This document shows, one piece after another, positions 58,801-64,000 of a stretch of DNA of 64,000 bases. The DNA is taken from positions 7,413,751-7,477,750 of the forward strand of contig CM034608.1 of the NCBI GenBank assembly GCA_020091685.1, given 5' to 3'. The first letter of the stretch is position 1; each line of letters starts with the position of its first letter. Below the pieces are notes generated by a model that was given only the letters and a program-made list of their open reading frames with translations, ran no database searches and was not told where the DNA came from. Both the position numbers and the translations under genes were made by a program. The stretch is from Lutjanus erythropterus (taxonomy: Eukaryota > Chordata > Actinopteri > Lutjaniformes > Lutjanidae).

Positions 58801-61800
58801 ACAGTGGAGAGGTAAACAATTCCCACACAACACTCACACACACACTCAGAAAGGCAGGCAGAAACGGGCAGAGACAAAGCCTGTCATTAATTCTAATGGT
58901 GTTGCAGCATGATGAGTTGAGGCTGATGACTTGGATTGCCTGTTTGTTGTTTTTGGTGGTGATGATAAATTGCAGTCAATTAGTAAAACACCACATGAGA
59001 GGCAGTGTTAGTTTCTCTCTTTGTTTAGATTCTTTCTTAGCTTGTGTGTTTGTGCACGCCTACCTTAACTCTTAGATACCTCTACATTTGCTGTATTTGA
59101 GTTTCAGTCCACATCCACACTAAGATGGATAAATCTGAAAATACTCCTCTCCATTTGGGCTTTCCACCCACACCTAGCATTTTTTTCACTCCCAAAAACC
59201 TGAATATTTCTGAAAATCCTTCCCCACGGTAGATAAATCTAAAAATTCCTTGCATTTTAAATGGTGAATGGACTGCATTTATATAGCACATTTCTATTCT
59301 ACCAGCCACTTGAAGTGCTTCACAACACATGCCAACATTCACCCACATTCACACATAATCTGATGGCAGAGGATGCCATGGAAGGTGCCAGCCTGCTCAT
59401 CAGGAATAGTTAGGGTTTGCTGAAGGACACTGCGAACCAGGAACCGTCTGATTACTATACGTTCTACCTACCGAGCCCTGACGACGAGAGGCATTTTGGT
59501 GCCAATGGGTGAAATTGAACTTTTGGAAAAGGATGATGTTCTGTACGCCTGCCCAGACTTGATCAGGGGCCGTGTGGTAGTAAAGTTAGGAGGACAAATT
59601 CCGGTGGTCGTCTTCTGTCAGACAAAAAATAATACAGTGATAACCTATATAACATAGTTAGCTGACATTGATGATTGTGTGTGTGTAGGGTTGTCTGACA
59701 AGGAGGACTGGCTGGAGCTGAATGACAGAGAGCTGAAGACCGTTCTTCCAGGTGTGAAGTCTATATTGGGTCCAGCTGCAGGTAAAGCTCCGGCTCCTGT
59801 GGCAGGGCCACATGTGGGGCCAGCGTTGGTACCAGATGTGGGTCCAGATGCTGTGGTGGAGCCCAAAGGACCAAACATCCCCATTTTGGCTAAACCGCCC
59901 ACCAAGGTTAGACTCAAATTTCCCAGACATTCATTAAATAGTTTTAAAGAATTTGCCAAGATGAACTAATTTTCGTCTTCAGTTTCAACCAATAAAACAC
60001 TTTTACAAAACTAATAAAAACTGGGTACCTTTACCTTACAACCTGGTAACAACATGGTAAGAGTGTAGTAATGATTTGATAGTAATTAAGCAATATAATG
60101 TAATATCCAGGTAATAGCTTGATAATAACATTATGAATATATCTGGGCAGTATTAGACTTAAAAGTGTATAACAGGGTGATAAAGGTCCAGAACCAAAGG
60201 GTAATATGATGAGGATGAATTTAAACATTATACTGTGGTAATTGGCAATTTTGACTTCCAAGAACGTTCATGTTATTTTAAAGGTATTACACTGATTATG
60301 GCTTCGAATATTCTGAATGCATCAGTATATATTACTTCATCATTACCAGGTTATAACCCCATAAGTGTGGCCATATTACCACTTAATAATTCAAATATTG
60401 TACTGATAATAAGCATTGTATTGTTAGGATAAAAGAAAAAAATAATATTTTGCCTCATTGCCTTTAAAAATGTATTCCTCATTATTAGCCTTTGATTTTA
60501 GCCCCTTATTACCCTGTTAAATAATTTTCAGTCTAATATTACTCAGTTATACCCATTGTTAATACCAAGCAATTGCTTGGTTATTGATTTGATATTTACA
60601 TGGTATTACTTAATTATTACCTTTTTATTATCAAACTATTACCCCATTATAACCATGATATTACCAACCTGTAATTCTCATGCTTGTGTACTTAGTATTA
60701 ATCCATGGCTTTTTTGTTACAAATCTAAAACAGTCCGTTATGTGAGAGCTCCACTTTGTGATTAAGTTTGCTAAAATACTTATAAAAGATCAGTCTTGAT
60801 ACCATTACTCTGTGTGGACTATGTATTTAGATACTTACTAGTCCTTAAATATGAGGTGCTCATGTTGTCCCTCTTATTTCTAGCTTTAACTGTTTGTTTA
60901 TGTACAGAAGAAGACATTCCCAAACAAGAGAGGTCCACCGAGCCTGCAGAAAGACGGAAATATTTCAGACACAGTCGGCGGGGAAAAGCAAGAGCAAGAC
61001 GTGGCTCAGGATGGAGAAGGAGAAGAAGAGGACAAAGAAAAGAAGATTGTCAGGTGATCTGTTTGCTACTTTTCCTTATAAACAATTGTGCATACAGTTT
61101 TGGAACTGTTGAGAAAAGTATATGTTAAGATGATATAGATCAGAAGATCAGAATCAAACATTTTCCAGCTGCCTCCAGGCCCTTTTTGGCTTGTTGCAGT
61201 GCATGGATCAATACTTCAGGCATAACACAGGCTTTCACTCATGCAGCTGGAGAGGAGCAATGATCGAAGCCGACCAGGCCACAGAGCCTCCACCCTCGGC
61301 CGATGAGAAAGAAGCTGCGGCGCCGCCAGTTCCAGCCAACCCTGCTAACAGTGTCCCACTGGAAGGTCAGTATTTTTTAATTGCTGAAAATGATCTGGAA
61401 TTCTTTCCAAGAACCACACACAGTCAGTTAACACAAGATATTATGTTCTGCAACCAACAGTTCTCCATTGATCTGTTTGTTTTTCTGAAGAATCCACAAA
61501 TTGTTTGGCGAATCTGTAAAATGTCCATCACAAGATCAAGTCTAAGATCAGTCCATGTCATGGCTTTACATGTCTTGTTTTGTCTGACCAACAATCTAAA
61601 ACCCTAAAGATTTTCACTGAGAAACCATAACACTGTTTCTAGTCTTTTAGCCCAGTATCATTGAGATCCTCCTCCCCAATATTATTTTGTTCTGTCAAGA
61701 ATTAAACAAAAAATTCAAACTTTTTCTTACTTTTTGAGTCCACAGGGAAACTTTTCCCCTCAAACAGATTCTTTAACGTGATGTTGTCCAGCTCTACTGG

Positions 61801-63465
61801 TGTATGCTGTTTAAAGCCCAGCGCCTCTTTTCACTTAAAGTTTGAACATTTCTAACTTGCGGGATAAGGCCCTGCTGTGCTCAAAGCGGCAGCCACAGAA
61901 TACTCCTTCCACTGAAAATAATCAGAAAATGTGCACTGTTGAGAGACATTCCTAGAGGAAACATCGACTTTTAAGGTTACACTTTAATTTCTTATTCATT
62001 CTGTTGTGGACTTTTGTTTGTAGTTTCCACTGGAACTGTGGACAGACTGGAGGCAGTACGTGATGCCTTCAGACATGCATGGAAAGGTTATAAGGACTAC
62101 GCCTGGGGTCATGATGAGCTCAAGCCCATCTCCAAGTCTTTCGGCGAGTGGTTTGGACTTGGTTTGACGCTCATCGATTCTCTGGACACCATGTGGATTA
62201 TGGGCCTAAAAGAAGGTACTGTATGTCACGTATTCAGTCTCTCAGGACCAGGTATCATTTCATATCAAATCCCGTATCAAATGGGTATCATTTTATTTTA
62301 TGAACGCATTAGTGTGTATGGATCTTAATTCTTTTGTTCTCATATTACTGTATATATTGGTTATTAATAAGGTTGCTGATGCTTTGACGCTTACCTGTTT
62401 AAAACAATACTCATTTGGGACCTCAGTTCAGTCTTTGTTTCCTGCCTGAAATTTGGCTTGTGCTCAGCACAACCAGACAGTATTTGCTGACTTTGTCTGT
62501 ATCAGCAGGGTTGCAGGTGATTATGCTTTTATTTGATGGGACAGTGGAAGTAAGAATGAAGGAATTTATTCACAATAATGACCTGTATACTGTCCCACTT
62601 ATCCTGTTATTACTACAAACAAAAAAATCAAGAATTTGACACAAAAGCTTCGACTAATTCCAGTCAAGTCTATGATCAGAGCTGCATTATAGCAGCAGTC
62701 TGTGTTTCAAAGCAGGGATCTGCTATTCAGAAATAACAGATTGTAGAGTGGCGTAATTCGCGAATCAGAATTAAGTATTCAACAAGGCTGTCTAATAAGT
62801 ATATAAAAGACAGTTTCACACTTACACTGCAAGAGTACAAATATGAAAGGGAAAAAAAATCAGGGGGTGCGGAGTCAGAAAGAAGAGAGCTTACTTGTAG
62901 CCCGCTCCTCATCTCTGCTTGGTGCTAAGCGGCTCAACGCTACATTAGCTGCTAGTAGCTAAAACACCTGCACAGGTTTGACAAGGAAGAAAAATGTATT
63001 GAATAAAAATGATAATATCTGTGGTTCTGCTCCATTAATGTTGATCCTTTTTTGTTTTTACTGGCCAGCATGTGTCAAACAATGCTATGAGTTCCATAAC
63101 ATGGCGAATGTTAAATTAGTGGAGTTTTCTTTTAAGTATGTGACAAAACCTGGGTCTGGGACTGACTTGGGAGATTGTCAAAAGACCAGTTAATCATGTC
63201 ACTTATATCTAAAAACATCAACAGTAACATCTCTGAAGCACCATATAATAAATTTCATCAAATGCAGTCTTTCTCCTCCCACTCTTACCCCTTCTACTCT
63301 GCCTCACTCCACACAGAGTTTGCAGAAGCAAGGAACTGGGTAGAGAAAGAGCTTACTTTCAACAAGAACGTGGACGTAAATCTTTTTGAGACCACCATCC
63401 GTGTCCTTGGGGGCCTGCTGAGCACCTACCATCTGACAGGAGATCAACTTTTCCTAGAGAAAGCT
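52869..63465 (+). CDS. man1b1: man1b1, ER mannosyl-oligosaccharide 1,2-alpha-mannosidase (3' truncated by window)
   Basis: Type II membrane glycosidase of family GH47. It removes the terminal alpha-1,2-mannose of the middle branch of Man9GlcNAc2 in the ER/early Golgi and times glycoprotein ER-associated degradation. Coding exons: 52905-53006 (exon start 52869), 58703-58811, 59689-59906, 60908-61053, 61247-61365, 62024-62215, 63317-63465; phases are consistent throughout. The 345 residues seen are: cytosolic tail 1-44 ([32 protein letters not shown]), signal anchor about 45-62 (Leu-rich), a Pro/Gly/Glu-rich stem 63-236, then the catalytic domain with [32 protein letters not shown] and [17 protein letters not shown]. 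Human MAN1B1 has 699 residues, so about half is present. The start ATG at 52905 matches an internal Met of human MAN1B1 (MYPP); an in-frame TGA lies just upstream in the same exon. The remaining exons with the other catalytic acids lie beyond base 64000. Confidence 0.95.
52874..52951 (+). promoter_or_regulatory. Upstream ORF overlapping the man1b1 start codon
   Basis: An ATG at 52874 in the same exon opens a 25-codon frame that ends with TGA at 52949-52951, past the main ATG at 52905 and in a different frame. If present in mature mRNA it would compete with main-frame initiation. The main ATG context (AGAGGATGT) has the A/G at -3 expected of a usable start. Confidence 0.5.
52905..53006 (+). 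CDS. man1b1: man1b1 coding exon 1: start codon and cytosolic tail
   Basis: 102 coding bases in a 138-bp exon (52869-53006). It encodes [16 protein letters not shown] and ends RRQSCWR, matching the human tail around MYPPPPP-HRDFISVTLS and RRRSCWR. The acceptor is gagtgtag after a pyrimidine tract; the donor is gtgagt. A basic cluster just before the membrane fits type II topology. Confidence 0.93.
53870..54110 (+). mobile_element. 3' fragment of a Tc1-like transposon
   Basis: TCACCAGCTCTTACACCAAT, TTGAGCACCTACAGGGCATG, GGAGCCACATGTTAGATAAC and GAGCTGTTCTGGAGGCCCAG correspond to the end of a Tc1-type transposase gene (the AP-L-PIEHL region) and its 3' flank, in the sense direction, with indels. 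Confidence 0.5.
54250..54420 (+). repeat. SINE-like interspersed repeat
   Basis: GGGGGTGACATACAGCAAAT, GGTCACAGGTAGGAGTCAAG, CAGAGGACTGACAGCCTCAG and TACATGGGGAGATACAGGAG: a common fish repeat with tRNA-like features in its family; only a decayed copy here. Confidence 0.45.
55525..55738. mobile_element. hAT-type MITE with near-perfect hairpin arms
   Basis: 214 bp. Two arms of about 88 bp are inverted copies: CAGTGGTGCCCAACCCTGGT at the left end, its complement at the right, and CTCCAACACACCTGATTCAA mirrored inside. They are separated by about 36 bp. Direct repeats ATGTAGGA flank it exactly (55517-55524 and 55739-55746), an 8-bp target duplication typical of hAT elements. No coding capacity. 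Confidence 0.9.
58703..58811 (+). CDS. man1b1: man1b1 coding exon 2: signal anchor
   Basis: 109 bp, phase 0 to 1. [20 protein letters not shown] is nearly identical to the human sequence. The Leu-rich span that follows (to about LLSYP) is the single transmembrane segment that holds the enzyme with its catalytic domain in the lumen. It follows a 5.7-kb intron. Confidence 0.95.
59255..59500 (+). repeat. Interspersed repeat (ATGGACTGCATTTATATAGC type)
   Basis: GAATGGACTGCATTTATATA, GCCACTTGAAGTGCTTCACA, CATTCACCCACATTCACACA and the GGAACCG...ACGTTCTACCTACCGAGCC end: a known type of fish interspersed sequence. Intron before man1b1 coding exon 3. Confidence 0.6.
59689..59906 (+). CDS. man1b1: man1b1 coding exon 3: luminal stem
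   Basis: 218 bp, phase 1 to 0. The first third ([20 protein letters not shown]) is charged. The rest is low-complexity Pro/Gly/Val/Ala with repeated GP-V and VGP units, ending ILAKPPTK. The stem is poorly conserved in this family. Both splice sites are usable (gtgtgtag acceptor, gttaga donor). Confidence 0.88.
60025..60690. repeat. Degenerate GGTAAT/ATTACC repeat tract with polarity switch
   Basis: The left part has repeated GGTAA/GGTAAT words (for example ACCTGGTAACAACATGGTAA, CAGGTAATAG); the right part (from about 60280) has the complement TTACC/TATTACC many times. The whole is A/T-rich and foldback-like. It fills most of the intron between man1b1 coding exons 3 and 4. Confidence 0.55.
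60908..61053 (+). CDS. man1b1: man1b1 coding exon 4: luminal stem
   Basis: 146 bp, phase 0 to 2. [18 protein letters not shown] resembles the human stem around QRGPPHLQ. It then becomes a strongly acidic run ([18 protein letters not shown]). Longer open frames across this stretch read the wrong frame. Confidence 0.88.
61247..61365 (+). CDS. man1b1: man1b1 coding exon 5: end of stem
   Basis: 119 bp, phase 2 to 1. It joins the previous exon to give [19 protein letters not shown], matching the human ISWRGAVIEPEQGTE block, followed by an Ala/Pro-rich linker. The frame also runs on into the intron, so an unspliced read would add a false tail. Confidence 0.92.
62024..62215 (+). CDS. man1b1: man1b1 coding exon 6: start of GH47 domain
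   Basis: 192 bp, phase 1 to 1. It holds the first (alpha/alpha)7-barrel elements: [20 protein letters not shown] and [20 protein letters not shown]. The WGHDELKP block carries the conserved acidic residue of class I mannosidases, and SLDTMWIM is diagnostic of the family. Confidence 0.96.
63317..63465 (+). CDS. man1b1: man1b1 coding exon 7: GH47 domain continued
   Basis: 149 bp, phase 1 to 0. It encodes [40 protein letters not shown] and [10 protein letters not shown], highly similar to human MAN1B1. The donor is gtgagt. No further coding exon is visible in the last 535 bases, so the gene continues beyond the window. Confidence 0.96.
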
Positions 63466-64000
63466 GTGAGTCAACTCTGTACACAAGCTACCTCTCCAGG
63501 AGGAAAATCAGTCAGTGATTTGGGTTCCAGCTGGTGAAATTAGGTACAGGAAATTAGGTGGTGTGTGGTGTGTGGCTGAAATGTAAGAGATGGATCAAAT
63601 ACTATTCCCAGATTTTTAACTATATGGGTCTGAGAAATTGTGCAGCCATCAAGGTTAACGGAAGAATCTGTAAAAAGCTGGACCAACAAGGAAACAGTGC
63701 TGGATTTCTGACATATCTGTAATTTAGACAGCTGGGAGAAATCACTGATTGTGATAAGATTGTGTCAGTTCAAAACAAGCATTCTTTTCTTCTCTTGTCT
63801 AGTTGTTTTAGAACAACAGTGAAAAGCTGTCAGTGTTTCAAGAAATCCGGTTCAGGAGAGCCTCAGGAGCCAAACAGTTACAATGCATGGCATATAACAG
63901 CTATGTTACTGGTTTGACTCCAGCCAGCTACCTTTGTTCTGTGTCTTGCTCCTCTCTCTACCTGCCTCTTCACCTCACTCTAATAGAAAAAATGCAATAA
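63466..64000. other. man1b1: Intron of man1b1 to window edge
   Basis: No further exon or repeat with clear identity. The sequence ends inside the intron. Confidence 0.6.

Overview
This window looks like ray-finned fish (teleost) nuclear DNA. Coding sequence is broken into short exons with GT-AG introns. The introns carry CA/GT microsatellites, Tc1/mariner and hAT-type DNA transposon remnants, and several small interspersed repeats of the kind common in percomorph fish. No bacterial, viral, rRNA, tRNA or CRISPR features were seen.

Region 1 (about 633-45559, + strand) is the 3' majority of one large fibrillar collagen alpha-chain gene. I could place 59 consecutive exons: one N-telopeptide exon, 53 triple-helix exons and five C-propeptide exons. 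The helix exons are 45, 54 or 108 bp, all in phase 0 and starting with a Gly codon, plus one 18-bp microexon. They add up to an uninterrupted helix of 1014 residues (338 Gly-X-Y triplets), the canonical length for fibrillar collagens. The N-propeptide exons lie upstream of the window. The C-propeptide most resembles the type V/XI group (a col5a3-like chain is my best guess) but is divergent. It lacks the third conserved cysteine of the C-propeptide, its linker has no furin-type site, and the helix carries Trp, Tyr and Cys residues that are rare in fibrillar collagens.

Region 2 (about 45560-51540) is the collagen 3' flank and intergenic DNA. It is mostly repeats, with one isolated minus-strand open segment that could be a terminal exon (48064-48195).

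Region 3 (about 51540 to the right edge, + strand) is the 5' half of man1b1, the endoplasmic-reticulum alpha-1,2-mannosidase of glycoside hydrolase family 47. It has a promoter with E-box/UPR-like motifs, a noncoding first exon, and seven coding exons giving the cytosolic tail, signal anchor, stem and start of the catalytic domain. The gene runs off the window.

The two genes lie in tandem. The collagen is a secreted matrix protein; MAN1B1 trims N-glycans on glycoproteins in the early secretory pathway. Their adjacency is probably positional (both COL5A1 and MAN1B1 are on human 9q34), not functional. The transposon layer is informative: one 1.1-kb hAT-like element has an exact 8-bp target duplication, and the matching empty site is preserved in a second copy of its host repeat within the same window.
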